A stretch of 64,000 nt of DNA from Acanthosepion esculentum (taxonomy: Eukaryota; Mollusca; Cephalopoda; Sepiida; Sepiidae), in NCBI GenBank assembly GCA_964036315.1, contig OZ038480.1, positions 17,178,454 to 17,242,453 of the forward strand, read 5' to 3'. The stretch's first letter is position 1, and each line of letters opens with the position of its first letter. Position numbers and translations under genes: made by a program. Below, one piece after another: positions 10,849-22,214 of this stretch. The notes beneath the pieces were generated by a model. That model was not told where the DNA came from. It saw only the letters and a list, made by a program, of their open reading frames with translations, and ran no database searches.

Positions 10849-11153
10849 GGTGGTACACGCTTGGAAAGACCTTGGATAGTTCGATTTGTAGTAGTCGGTA
10901 ACCAAGGAAAAATGAGGAATGAAAAAAAGAAAGAACCAAGAACATTAAACTAAGGTGAAAACAATCGTCGAGAGTTTAAGCTCAAAGTACAAAGAGAAAA
11001 ACGTCCAAGACGAGTAAAAAGGCAACTACGTAAAGGGGTCAATACGCGAAGTAGAGGAAAACCTAAGATAATCTTAAGGAGCCAGGCAAACTGATACCCT
11101 GATGATCCATTTAGGTGAAACCTAAGTAAGTTTGCCTGGCTCCTTAGGATTAT

Positions 11154-11155
<2 letters not shown>
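10847..11155 (+). mobile_element. Family R short repeat, bracketed by TA arrays
   Basis: Shares AGAAAGAACCAAGAACAT, GAAAACAATCGT and a GACGAGTA...GGCAACTA block with 31127-31429 (same strand) and 60905-61148 (opposite strand). It ends in a hairpin: 11066-11093 pairs with 11131-11158 (AGGAGCCAGGCAAAC and complement). All three copies abut a (TA)n array. Non-coding; class unknown. Confidence 0.7.
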
Positions 11156-11227
<72 letters not shown>

Positions 11228-11255
11228 CGTGCGTGTGTGTGTGTGTGTGTGTGTG
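11156..11255. repeat. (TA)n followed by (GT)n
   Basis: AT run 11156-11224, then GTGCGTGC and a GT run to about 11255. Confidence 0.97.
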
Positions 11256-11387
11256 AAAATATATAAAAAAAATAGGAAAGAACACGTTAGGTAAATAATC
11301 CGAAGTTCTTTAGAATTTTTTTTTAATTAAAAAAAAACAGTGCCCAATACAAAAGTAGAGCCTAAATTATAATTATTTAAAAAAAAT

Positions 11388-11640
11388 ATGATTCCTTCAC
11401 TACATAAGAGTTCTCATGTTTCAAAAACAGGAGCCAAAAACTTCAATATAATTATTAAAATTAAATTGAATTAAAATATCAAGCTCTGTTTCATCTTCAA
11501 GTGAATTAGTTATTCCAAAAATTTCGCTTGAAGATGAAATAGGGCTTGACACTTTAATTCAATTTAATTTTAATAATTATATTGAAGTTTTTGGCACTTG
11601 TTTTTGAAACATGAGAACTCTTATGTAGCGAAGGAATCAT
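11388..11640. ncRNA. Fold-back of two hammerhead-like motifs, head to head
   Basis: Arms 11388-11505 and 11523-11640 are inverted repeats around a 17-bp loop. Each arm, read toward its own 3' end, has stem I UUCRC, then UUGAAGA (the canonical core is CUGANGA, so C3 is U), a long stem II beginning near GAAAYAG, then GAA, stem III ACAU/AUGU, A17 and the stem I return strand GYGAA. Stem I is UUCAC/GUGAA in the left arm and UUCGC/GCGAA in the right: a compensatory change. The C3-to-U change should impair cleavage. Confidence 0.6.
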
Positions 11641-11774
11641 ATTTTTTAAAATATAAAAATATACTGATGCGATGGATAAAGTGTCGTCTAAATTACGCAA
11701 AAATGAAAATAACACCAGCATCTTATTTTGATAGATATATTTACCAAAATTACACAAAAATATCTTGAAATACT

Positions 11775-12605
11775 AGAAAGTAAATTTATTCAATAAAATC
11801 GACATTGGCTTCAACCACGGCTTCCACACAACTTTGGAATCTCCTGCAACTCTTCTGGGCGGTCTCCTTGTTTAAGTTGGTCAATGCTGCTATAATCCTT
11901 GCCTTCAGTTTTATCTTTGGTGTTACAAGTAGTTTTGCTAGTCTCTCGCTCAACTGCACCCGCGCATAATAATTAAGGGGGTTGCAGTCTGGGGAGTTTT
12001 AGGCGGCCAGTCGTAAGGTGTGATGTGGTTGTAGAAATCGTGTGACAGCCATAACTGGGTTCTCCTGCTTGTATGGTATAGTGCAGAGTCCCGTTACCAG
12101 ACATAGGGTCTTCCTGCAGGCACCCTTTTGGCCCAAGGCAGTGCTACCTCCTCAAAGTACTTGATGTAGGCTCCATGTTGACTCTGAGGTCCTGTGGGAA
12201 GATGAATGGAGGAATAAGATTGAAATCACTAGTGGTCACTCCAAACACCAGGATATTTGGTCTTCATCACTCTCGGTACATCTTTTGGGGCAAAAGCAAT
12301 CCAGTGGTCCTACTTCTGTGTCTGTTCACCATCTTATCGTGGCACGAATTTTTCTCATTTAAGAAAAATCAAAACATGTTTTTTTTAGGAGTGGATTGCT
12401 TGAGTTTGTTCAAAAACTTTGAAGTGCGGTCTTTTCTCTTGTCCTTCATAGTTTGGGATAAAAATTGGCCTTTTCTCATCTTGTATGAGAAATATCGAAT
12501 GTCTTCATTCACTATGTGCCTGATAAGAAACTCAAACACTTCAGACGGTGCCCAACTGACCCTACTATACTGTGCATTCGACAAAATAAAAAAAACAACG
12601 CGCAT
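11775..12605 (-). pseudogene. Mariner-type transposase remnant
   Basis: Read from 12605 on the minus strand. IRYFSYKMRKGQFLSQ leads into a basic linker, then FFLNEKNS, where the family has a catalytic FSDEK-type Asp; here it is Asn. A frame shift and stop follow, then VFGVTTSD, a PPFIFP block, and finally NSPDCNPLNYY, the third catalytic Asp region. The end is CRRFQSCVEAVVEANVDFIE. The order fits a DDD/E transposase of the mariner/IS630 group. The N-terminal DNA-binding part is missing and no TIRs were found. Inactive. Confidence 0.85.
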
Positions 12606-12689
12606 GCGCGGAATTAAAAAATAAAATAAAATGACGACAATTTACCCATCTCACCCGATATATATAACATTTAAAATGATACATACATT

Positions 12690-12696
<7 letters not shown>

Positions 12697-12725
<29 letters not shown>
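12697..12725. repeat. (TA)n microsatellite
   Basis: Left bracket of the hammerhead element at 12726. Confidence 0.95.
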
Positions 12726-12728
<3 letters not shown>

Positions 12729-12916
12729 GAAATATAGTCTTAACATGTACTATATTTATGGGATAAAGTGCTCAATATCAGAGATAGAGCGAGTGTAAAT
12801 ATAAAAGTGAACATAGGAGTCAATACTTAGAGGCGACAGTCTGTGGCCTGACGATTGCATCCAGCATGAAACAGACTGTCGCCTCTAAGTGCTGACTTCT
12901 ATGTTCACTTTTATAT
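12726..12916 (+). mobile_element. Family H element (hammerhead-bearing), TA-bracketed copy 1
   Basis: Starts GAAGAAATATAGTCTTA, then GGGATAAAGTGCTCAATATC and GAGATAGAGCG, then an inverted repeat (12799-12843 with 12872-12916) enclosing the hammerhead. Other copies are at 25921-26202, 33071-33420 (reverse orientation of this left part) and 61168-61645. Every copy lies between two TA arrays. No coding capacity. Confidence 0.75.
12843..12886 (+). ncRNA. Hammerhead ribozyme motif, type I, minimal
   Basis: CUGACGA (12848-12854) matches the CUGANGA core. Stem II is TGC/GCA with a 5-nt loop and one outer U-U mismatch. GAA (12868-12870) is followed by stem III ACA (12871-12873), loop GAC and UGU (12877-12879), then C17 at 12880 (a GUC cleavage triplet). 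Stem I pairs GGC (12845-12847) with GCC (12881-12883). All invariant core bases are present; the short stem III is typical of the small hammerheads reported with Penelope-like retroelements. Confidence 0.6.
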
Positions 12917-12956
12917 TTATATATATGTATATATATATATATATATGTATGTATAA

Positions 12957-13039
<83 letters not shown>
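12911..13039. repeat. (TA)n with (GA)n tail
   Basis: Interrupted AT run to about 13008, then a GA run 13009-13039. Confidence 0.95.
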
Positions 13040-13043
<4 letters not shown>

Positions 13044-13261
13044 TAGATTTAAACAACATGAACATCATGTTATACCTTAGGTACTTTTCGACCAACACAT
13101 TTTCAAAGGTATACGTTGACAAATTGGAAAACAATCAAAGACACACTCAATATATCGAATGAGGAGGGAAACTTGGAACGCGAGTAAAAAAAGAGATAAA
13201 TTTTAATTAATATATATCACTTTAAATTCCTACCGAAGAGCGCAAGTTTTTGTTTAATAAC

Positions 13262-13440
13262 ATTTCTCGTCTATTCAGGCCGTTAGGTTGAAATAAACAA
13301 TTATACTGTTGAATGAATAAACGGAGCGCCTGCTCAGAATACGAGTCGGCACTAAACTAGGCCAGAGTTTTACGCTTCTTCTGAAGATCACATTGAAATG
13401 CGAAACCGACAGTCACCAGGCAGTAACGATTCCTATGTTC
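13262..13440 (+). repeat. Diverged repeat with a partial hammerhead-like core
   Basis: ACATTTCTCGTCTATTCAGG is shared in diverged form with 16258-16280. At 13381-13387 CTGAAGA is followed by CAT/ATG pairing, GAAAC (13401-13405) and a CGACAGTC end, the order of a hammerhead. No stem I pairing is seen, so I treat it as a relic. Confidence 0.35.
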
Positions 13441-13554
13441 AAATTATGGTTATAAAAGAAAAGCTCTATTTCCCATAAGAAGCCCTCATCACCGAGAAAT
13501 GGGTCGCCAAATTTTAAACAATATATACTAGTTTAACAAGGCACACACACACGT

Positions 13555-13710
13555 ATATATATATATGCTTGTTAATGTCCTCAAATATGTATAGACATGC
13601 AAACACATTTCTATCTGAACGGTGCTAGTTTCACGCACACACACACACACGCACACGTATAAATTCACAGCCTACAATCGCGAATATGAGCACACAGATA
13701 TACACGGAAT

Positions 13711-13760
<50 letters not shown>

Positions 13761-13863
13761 TTGTTAATATCCTCAAATATGGATACACATACAAACACAT
13801 TTCTATCTGAACGGTGCTAGTTTCACACACACGCACGCACGCACGCACGCACGCACACACACA

Positions 13864-13940
<77 letters not shown>

Positions 13941-13945
13941 GTAAC
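13555..13945. repeat. TA and CA microsatellites with a duplicated spacer
   Basis: TA arrays at 13556-13566, 13715-13758 and about 13867-13940; CA/CGCA runs at 13633-13652 and 13826-13864. TGCTTGTTAATRTCCTCAAA plus ATCTGAACGGTGCTAGTTTC occur twice (13566-13634 and 13757-13825), so the locus is a tandem duplication of about 190 bp. Confidence 0.85.
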
Positions 13946-14794
13946 AAAAAAAATCACTCAAAAACTGATAATCGTATTCAGTCATGAAGACAAATATACA
14001 GGTAAACAAAAATATAGTAGAAAACTTTTAGAAAATTTCCCGACATCAATAAAAAAGAAAACAAAATCTAAAAATACCTTTTGTTTTTTACTTATTTTCG
14101 ATTTTTCTTTTACTTATATATTACTACGGCCTCTTGCTTTTCTCTGCGGTCTTTTTTTCCCTCCCCTTTCTTTACTTTTCTTTTTGTTTTCCACCCTATT
14201 TTTGTACTCATTTTTCGCCTTTCTCTCCCTGGCTTGTTAGAGTAAAGAATTGGGTGACTGGAAGAACGACCTGAAGTGGCGGGGAAAGTAGCCGACGTCG
14301 ATGTCTCCAGCCAATCAGCGAACGCCACGGCCCACCTTAATGCCGACATACGTATTCTGGCGACTTTCGCAAAGTTGTGAAAGTAATGAACTGGGTATTC
14401 TTTGGGGGGGAAGGTACGGCGTAATTCCAGTTCGGCTTCTTGCGTCTTCGCCGTCTGCTGATTGTCCAAGAGAATGAATAATTGATTGGCACGCTAAAAA
14501 AGATGTACGAGAAAAAAAAAAAAAAATGAAAAGCAAAAAAAGATGTATATTTTTTTCCCCGCGAATACAAGGCTGTTCCAATGACACGCATCACCCCCTC
14601 TGGTAAAATGTAGATCGGTTGATAAGTTGAAATGCTGCTTGTTGCAAAAGCGGATATAAAAGAAATCTGATAATTATAGGAGTAGACTCTGTAATAAATA
14701 CATATATACATTAGTTGATATTAAGCTAGATAATTAATTAATGAGTATATATGGAAATTAGTTTTTAACATATTGGACAGATTAGGATTTTCTT

Positions 14795-15800
14795 CAATGT
14801 GCCGTGTCCCTTCAGGACTTTAACGATCATGGCTCCCCACAGTTTCCTGTCTTTTGTACATCTTAATAAATTTTGTCTTTTTGTTATCTCTCCCAAACAC
14901 TATTCTAGTAACCATTTACTGAAGTTCGCTTGCTAGGTTACGCATTGTTTTTTTTTCTGTTCCTCTTACCGTAAAAATGTCCGATAAGTATAAATTTTCC
15001 AAGCTTTCTGTCTTCATTATGTATCGTAGAAATTACAATTATTTCTTTCTTCTGTTAAGTATAAGTCTTCTTTTTGCTTCCATTTTCTCTAAAACTTCGT
15101 CGTGTTCGATCCACGGTATTCTCAGCATCATTCTGTAGAACCACATTTCTGCCTGAAATCTCCTTCTCATTCGTGTGGAGATTGTCCAACATTTCCTACC
15201 ATATTACATAACAGTTGAAGACGCTTTTCTTTCATTTCTAACGAAATTTTCCTATTCCTTAATATTTTGCTTAGCTTTTGGAAGGCATCTTTTCGCTATC
15301 CCAATGCGTCTTTGGATTTCTGTGTCCCTTTTTCCGTCCACTGAAAGACTTCCCACCTATTTAAATTGTTATACTTATTTGATTTTGGTATCTCCAATTA
15401 TTAATTTGTATGTTGGATTGTTCCTTTTTGCAGACAAAAATGCTTTCTGTAGTCAGCTTTTGGAAGAAATCTTTCGCTATCCTAATGTGCCTTCAGATTT
15501 CAATTTCGCACCTCTCGTCTTCCGTTAAAAGACTTCCTAGATATTTAAATTGTTCTACTTATTTGATTCTAGTATCTCCAATTTGTAATTTGGATGTCGG
15601 GCTGTCTTCTTGCAATTGATGTTTAGTCATTTCTTCTCCCTTTCGCTCACTAACTTTTGTTGGAGATTTTGTAGTTTTCAGATTCCGTATCTTTTATCAA
15701 CACTGTTTCATCTGCATATCTTATGCTGTTAAGATTCTGGATTATTTTAATATTCTTCCCAACTATCTCATGGTTACTTACCAGAACCAAGAGTGTTGAT
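14795..15800 (-). pseudogene. RTE-like LINE reverse transcriptase remnant
   Basis: Read on the minus strand from 15800. NLNSIRYADETV is the RT catalytic YADD box with the second Asp changed to Glu. EQFKYLGSLLTEDERCE is the conserved block after the palm, then IAKDFFQKL, a decayed ISLEMKEKRL-like stretch, EMWFYRMMLRIPWIEHDEVL, and the terminal EGT-type end near 14800. The block around YLGSLL is duplicated in tandem (15260-15420 against 15440-15600). Several frameshifts and stops. The 14110-14470 open frame upstream is not recognised. Confidence 0.85.
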
Positions 15801-15857
15801 AATTAGTCGCCGATTTCATAGTTATGCTTAACTGCTTTCATATAAAAAGGCCGATAA

Positions 15858-15992
<135 letters not shown>

Positions 15993-16164
15993 AATGTAAT
16001 GAAAACGAAAAGAATATAAAAAGAAACATTCGTAGCATTAATTTAAAAGAGGGATCAATACCAGGAGTAGAGCAATAGTTAATTATTATAAAGATGTTAC
16101 AAACGGACAAACAAGTACTCACTATTTTTTGTTTGTAAAATCGACCTTGCTAACCGAACGATCC

Positions 16165-16262
16165 TTTGTGGCCAAATCGGTTAAGGCACGTCAGGCTATA
16201 TGAAGGTTCCGTATAGGATACAGGTTCAATTCTTGTCGGAGGTCGCATATTTTCTATGAAAA
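16165..16262 (+). mobile_element. SINE-E, tRNA-Leu/Ser-like head
   Basis: TGGCCAAATCGGTTAAGGCA is a strong box A of Leu/Ser tRNA type. GGTTCAATTC, about 50 bp on, is box B. No acceptor stem closes and no 3' tail is defined, so it is a SINE or tRNA pseudogene. Confidence 0.6.
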
Positions 16263-16427
16263 TTTCTCGGACATTCAGGCCGGTAAATGTTGTTAATACT
16301 GTTTATTATAAACAGAGCATTTACTTAAATATTTGTATCTATAAAAAGAAAGTGTAAACATAAAAAAATCTCTTAAATATATATATAATTATTTTTATTA
16401 TAAGTGATTATAATAAAACATGTTGAA

Positions 16428-16483
16428 ATCGCTACACAAAAGCTTTCATGTTTCAATACTTTGATTGTACTTCTTCAGGCGAT
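16428..16483 (-). ncRNA. Hammerhead ribozyme motif, type I, complete
   Basis: Minus strand, 5' to 3': stem I AUCGC; core CUGAAGA (16478-16472); stem II AGUAC, 7-nt loop, GUAUU (five pairs, one G-U); GAA; stem III ACAU with GUGU around a 10-nt loop; A17 (16433) giving a GUA cleavage triplet; stem I return GCGAU. All invariant positions are satisfied and stem I is five perfect pairs. It lies about 60 bp outside the inverted repeat that bounds the Penelope-like remnant, which fits the known location of hammerheads in Penelope-like elements. Confidence 0.8.
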
Positions 16484-16544
16484 GGTAAGTAACTGGTGAT
16501 TAAATGATGTTTTAGAAAATTTAAAAAGTAAGTGTTACCTCTTT

Positions 16545-17930
16545 TCTGAAAGTTAAAGGGATGAACATAAGGTCAGAATTGAAAATAGACTTGTGGGTGT
16601 GTCGTGATTAACCAGTTAAATGTCGTAACAACATAACGACATTACAACAGCAATCGTAGGAATAAAAATACAAACAGAAAAATCATTTGGTACACACCCC
16701 CATTTAACCAAATGGTTAGTACTAAGTTAGGACATAATTTTTTTTTGATTTAATTGAGAAACACTTCCCCAGAAATAATCCATTTACTAAGATTTTTAAC
16801 AGAATTACACTAAAACTAAGCTATAGCTGTACCGACAATCTTGAAAAAATTATTAAAAAACATAATAGTAAAATTTTAAATCAATACAGAACCCGAATAA
16901 TATTAGCTATTCCAAAACAACAGACGCAGATAATACCAACAAGTGTAAATGTAGGAATTTTAACGAATGTCCAATACAAAACCGATGTTAGCAGACTCTC
17001 TACTTTACCTAAGCACTATTTCTACTATAGAAAATTCAACAGTTAGAAAATTTTATATCGGGAGTACCAAGAATCCCTTTAAAATTAAGTGGTACCAACA
17101 TATATTATGTTTCTCCAATAACGCGTATAGAAATAGGACCTCCCATCCCTTTCTAAATATTTTTGGAACTTAAAAGAAATAAATAAAACCACTGCAGTAA
17201 AATGGAAAATACTAAAAAAACAAAAAACAACAAAAAAACAAAAATAATATTAATCTTTAAATGAACAATGCTTCTTATATTTACAAGAAAAACTAAAAAT
17301 CATCAAATTTACTGACAAAAAATCCCTATTAAACGAAAGGAGTGTATTAACTGTAAATTGCCGACACTGTTTATCTTTTACATTAAAATATAGTTAAATT
17401 TTAAAACTTATCTACCAGCATTTCTTATAGCCATAATTTATTAGTATATAATGATCCACCTTCTACGGGTAATTACCTCATTTTGTTTATTCAGCTTTAA
17501 TATTGCTATGTATTGCCGTCCAGTTAGTATTATCAATATCTTATATAGATGTTCCACATTTTTATTTTTTATCTACAGGCCCGTTTAAGAAGCTTATCTA
17601 ATCTAAAATTAAAAAAAAATCTTTTAACTTTACGTCTGATTAACCTACACCCCCCTTCAACGTCCTTTCAAAAAAATTGAACATGTCATATTTAATCTAC
17701 AATAACGATCCATCTGTCGCTTACATATTGTGCGCAACTGTCATTGATGACCTGTCTATGTTCCGATTTATCATGGTATGAAAACATAACTCACTCACTT
17801 CCACCCTCTGAGCTTAATTTTCTATTCAGCGCAGATCTGACATTTAATTGGTTAATCAAGACATACCACAAGTCTATTTTTAATTCTGACCTTTTGTACC
17901 CACCCTTTAACTTTTGGAAAAGGGGGTAAT
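16545..17930 (+). mobile_element. Penelope-like element remnant bounded by inverted repeats
   Basis: 16545-16625 and about 17836-17930 are inverted repeats sharing AAAATAGACTTGTGG and GTCAGAATT. Inside, the plus strand carries LSYSCTDNLEKIIKKHNSKIL (16815-16875), then NKCKCRNFNECPIQNRC, a Cys-rich motif found just before the GIY-YIG domain in one Penelope-like lineage. After a frameshift comes a frame (16967-17173) with KFYIGSTKNPFKIKWYQHIL, then a later FTDKKSLLNERSVLTVNCRH (about 17309-17370). The RT is absent. Penelope-like copies often carry inverted terminal pieces. Confidence 0.8.
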
Positions 17931-19048
17931 ACGGTTTTCGTTCGTTACAGTTGTTCTTCTCGCTTGAAAGCTTTCTATCCGCAAATACACCTTTCGACGA
18001 TTCTTGGTGAGTACTCCATACTGCGCCAACGTCCGGCGAAGGATTTCTGCAGGCTAAATTCCTCTGTCCGCAGAAATCCCACTTCGACTCCTTGTTCATC
18101 GAAGGTGCAATTGCTGAGTGGAGCGTCCATACGTCTGACCTCGTTGCTCCCTGCCACTCAACTGAACGATTGAATGCTTTGCACAGCCGTCATCCCATCA
18201 GCCATCTCTGTTGTTTTTAACTCGTAATTTCAAAACTGACTTTACTTTCAGATTTACGCTAGTATGTTTCTGATCGCTTAATATAAATATAATTTTTGTT
18301 ATTTTAAAACGTTATCATTTATTTTGGTATTAACTTATTTTTTAGCTGGATTATTTTAACTAGATTACTAGCTCTGTTCCATAAATTTTGTTTTATTTTT
18401 ATGCACATTTCATGCAGCAAATGTAGCATAGATTATGGGACAGCGGTAGTAATTTTACAATTAAAATACATGTTAAAGTCAACATTGATTTTATTTTTTT
18501 AATTCATGAATAAAATGTTTAATAAATAAAATACTATATTTTTAAAGAAATTGTATATTTGTATATATTTCATCTTATGGCACTTTCCCAATTAGTTTGT
18601 AATAAAACCAGAATCCATCAGACTCCTTACTTTTAAATGCTAGAAAAATCGTCACAATTCGAAATAATATCAACCTTATTGTTGAAATTTTGATTTCAAA
18701 TGAAATGTTTTCGATCTTATTAATTTTTGACTCGTATTTATTTCAACTTAATTTCAGTTGCTTTTTGCAATCGTTATCCCCAGATCGTCATTCAACTATC
18801 ATAAGAATGCAATGCGAATGAATTGGAACAGACACCGGCCTCTTTGGAAAGACTATATTTAACGTTTCATTTGGATTAGTTATTATATTAAACCACGGAG
18901 TCAAAGGTCAAGTTACACTTATATCTAGTCATATGCTTGAACAGGATCAATTTTTCTTACGCTAGACTATTTGACGTTAAGTTTGTCACAAACTATAAAA
19001 AATTGTCTGGAGCGACGGAAATTTTACGAAAAATGTAAATAAACAAAG
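17931..19048. other. AT-rich spacer, nothing recognised
   Basis: No domain, repeat or RNA motif that I can support. The small open frames around 17964-18173 on both strands have no recognisable product. Confidence 0.5.
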
Positions 19049-20068
19049 AACATGTTTCTCACGTGGCTTAACCGATATAATTGCAACATGTTTCTCACTT
19101 GGCTTAAACGATATAATTGCAACATGTTTCTCACTTGGCTTCATCGATATAATTACAGCATGTTTCTCACTTGGCTTAAACGATCTAACTGCAACATGTT
19201 TCTCACTTGGCTTAATCGATATAAGTGCAAAATGTCTCTCACTTGGCTTAATCGATATAATTGCAACATGTTTCTCACTTGGCTTAAACGATAAAAGTGG
19301 AACATGTTTCTCACTTGGCTTCATCGATATAATTACAGCATGTTTCTCACTTGGCTTAAACGATATAACTGCAACATGTTTCTCACTTGGCTTAATCGAT
19401 ATAAGTGCAAAATGTCTCTCACTTGGCTTAATCGATATAATTGCAACATGTTTCTCACTTGGCTTAAACGATATAAGTGGAACATGTTTCTCACTTGGCT
19501 TCATCGATATAATTACAGCATGTTTCTCACTTGGCTTAAACGATAGAACTGGAACATGTTTCTCACTTGGCTTAATCGATATAAGTGCAAAATGTCTCTC
19601 ACTTGGCTTAATCGATATAATTGCAACATGTTTTTCACTTGGCTTGAACAATATAATTGCAACATGTTTCTCAATTGGCTTAATCAATATAATTACATGT
19701 TTCTCACTTGGCTTAACCGATGCAATTGCATCATGTTTCTCACTTGGCTTAATCGATATAATTGCAACATGTTTATCACTTGGCTTTATCGATATAATTG
19801 CAACAAGTTTCTCACTTGGCTTAATCGATGTAATTGCAACATGTTTCTCACTTGGCTTAATCGACATAATTGCAACATGTTTATCACTTGTCTTAATAGA
19901 TATAATAGCAACATGTTTCTCACTTAGATTAATCGATATAATTACAACATGTTTCTCACTTGGCTTGAACAATATAATTGCAACATGTTTCTCACTTGGC
20001 TTGAACAATATAATTACAACATGTTTCTCACTTGGCTTAATCGATGCAATTGCAACATGTTTCTCAGC
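19049..20068. repeat. 36-bp minisatellite, about 28 units, with a 180-bp higher-order repeat
   Basis: Consensus blocks CATGTTTCTCACTTGGCTTA and ATCGATATAATTGCAA. The TCATCGATATAATTACAGC variant recurs at 19141, 19321 and 19501, showing a five-unit (180-bp) higher-order repeat. Because 36 is divisible by 3, both strands stay open (a 394-codon frame on the minus strand with a 12-residue repeat). No start context, flanking domain or codon bias supports a protein. Confidence 0.95.
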
Positions 20069-20244
20069 ATGGCATATTTTTGATGAAATTTCTTGTATAG
20101 TAATAAAGTGTTTATGCCAACACTTGAGTTTGAACATGGATCGCCAGTGAGGAAACGCAGGCGATCCCATTATTGAATTATGTAGACCACGTGACCATAG
20201 AGGAAACGCATAAGTAGAAATTATCGAGACGACTAACGATCGAA

Positions 20245-20460
20245 ATGTCTATTCTATCCTCTATTACTATACGGATCACTATTTTTACACTATCCTCTAT
20301 TACTATACGGATCGCCATTTCTATTCTATCCTCTATTTCTATACGGATCACCATTTCTATTCTATCCTCTAATACTATACGGATCGCCATTTCTATTCTA
20401 TCCTCTATTTCTATACGGATCACCATTTTTATTCTATCCTCAAGTATGTACCCGTTGCAT
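20245..20460. repeat. Second 36-bp minisatellite, six units
   Basis: CTATCCTCTATT-CTATACGG recurs at 20254, 20290, 20326, 20362, 20398 and 20434. The sequence is unrelated to the neighbouring 36-bp array. Confidence 0.9.
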
Positions 20461-20879
20461 GATAATGGTAACCCCGAAAATTTTTTTTTTCTAGGCGAGA
20501 GGACGGATATATACGACCCACGGGTCAAATCTATCCCGACTTGATCTTTCGTCCGGCCAGACACATTTTTCATCCAGCTTGTTGGTTTCAATCCACGTAG
20601 GACTGGCTAATTTTTTCTTTTGTTTTTATTCCCGCGTTTTTATACAAAAAATTAAAACAAAACTTTGACATATTAAAATAAGCAAGAAAATTTTTTTATT
20701 ATATATGCACATTATACATATGTAAATATTTATATGTATCTTGTTCGTATTTATTGGCCGCATAGAAAGTGGGAGGCATTAGGGGGGTGAAAGAGTGCAC
20801 CCATTCATTAGATTGAGGGGGTGTTGGTTTCAATCCACATAGGAATGTATATCTATTATTGCTTAATTACAAAACAAAC

Positions 20880-21560
20880 TGTGGCACAAGGCGTAAGGCG
20901 AATTGGGGAAAGGCTGGTCTTCGCTGACTATCCTAGTCTGAGTTAATCGCAATCACGGCCCATTCGTTCTTTATAATAAACCTAATCACCACAAGAACTT
21001 ATCCCTCACTTCCCGATCCTATCTATACCACAATACCACATATTCCGAAGTGTCCTACAAAAAAACCCATGGCATAAAAATTCATAAATATTCAAATGTT
21101 TCTTTTTGTTTTATTTTTTCCTCTATTTTTATAAAAATATATAAAATTTATATAATAATGAAAATAGTCGGGGAGGAAATGAACCCCAAAACAAAACTAA
21201 AGAATGCAACAAAACCAAAACAAAACATATATTAATAGGACCCGTCCAACCCTCAAAATAATAAGAGTGGCCGCTGTATTCTGCCATTTGACAGGATATA
21301 TATTTTGTAAGAATTACAAAATTGTGGCACAAGGCCGAAAGGGAAGTGGGTGGAAGGCTGGTATTCACTGACTATCTTAGTCCTAGTTAAGCACAGTCAT
21401 AACCCATTATTTTAATACAATATGCTCATTCACCACAAGAACTAATCCATCTCCTCCCAATCTAGCATATACCACAATACCATATACCACAATACCAGAG
21501 ACATACAAAACACCTCATGACATAAAATTTCAATAAATGTTCAAAATGATTTAACCAAAA
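20880..21560. repeat. Two diverged copies of a roughly 230-bp repeat
   Basis: 20880-21115 and 21318-21560 share, in order, GTGGCACAAGGC, GACTATC-TAGTC, CACCACAAGAACT and TATACCACAATACCA. The start (GTGGCACAAGGCCGA) equals the tail block of SINE-C on its minus strand. Non-coding. Confidence 0.75.
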
Positions 21561-22214
21561 TATATAAAAAATTTCATGATGCATGCAATGATGGGGGAGG
21601 GAAAGTATCCACATAGCAATGACTGCAAAACCCTTTCCTCGATCCATTTTATAGATAGAATCAAATAGATGCATGCTCGGATTTTTTTCTAGCCAATAAA
21701 ATAGGCCGGTTCTTAGTTTCATATGACTCAGTCCCAATTTGTCTTGTCTTGAATTCAGAACGCTACGTTCAATTGTCGAATTTGCTTTTGTGTGTCAATC
21801 GCAATTTTTAATTTGTGAACTTTTCTCCATATTATGGTGCCTTTGCCTTATTACTGTTGCTTTGCCTTATTACTGTTGATTTGTCTTTCTTATATCATTT
21901 TCTTGCTTTATATTGTTTTTTGAGCTGTTCTTTTATTTTCTTTTTCTTGTTATTGCTTATTGCAAACTTTGTCAATTCTGTTTGTTGAACATTTCTGTTA
22001 CATATTTTACATTTGACCATGGCTACTCACTCCATAGGTTATCAGGAATAGACTCTGTTTCAACGGTGACAAATCAAATTATGAACTATGGGAGATAAAG
22101 ATCTCATATTGTATTTATTTCTATACTAGGCCTTGTAATGAGGTCCTCGTAGTCTAGCATATGCGCTGATACATTCAAATGTGTTAACTCTCCAGTGGTG
22201 TCCTCTTATTCTTT

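Noticed and set aside
13375..13425. CTGAAGA...GAAACCGACAGTC as a hammerhead
   Set aside because: Core order is present but no stem I pairing could be drawn; listed as a low-confidence repeat only.
18986..20170. 394-codon minus-strand frame with a 12-residue repeat
   Set aside because: Artefact of the 36-bp minisatellite; no flanking domain, signal peptide or splice context.
20580..20850. Two copies of GTTTCAATCCACRTAGGA, resembling a CRISPR repeat
   Set aside because: Only two copies, 240 bp apart, with unrelated flanks in a eukaryotic repeat landscape; no cas genes.
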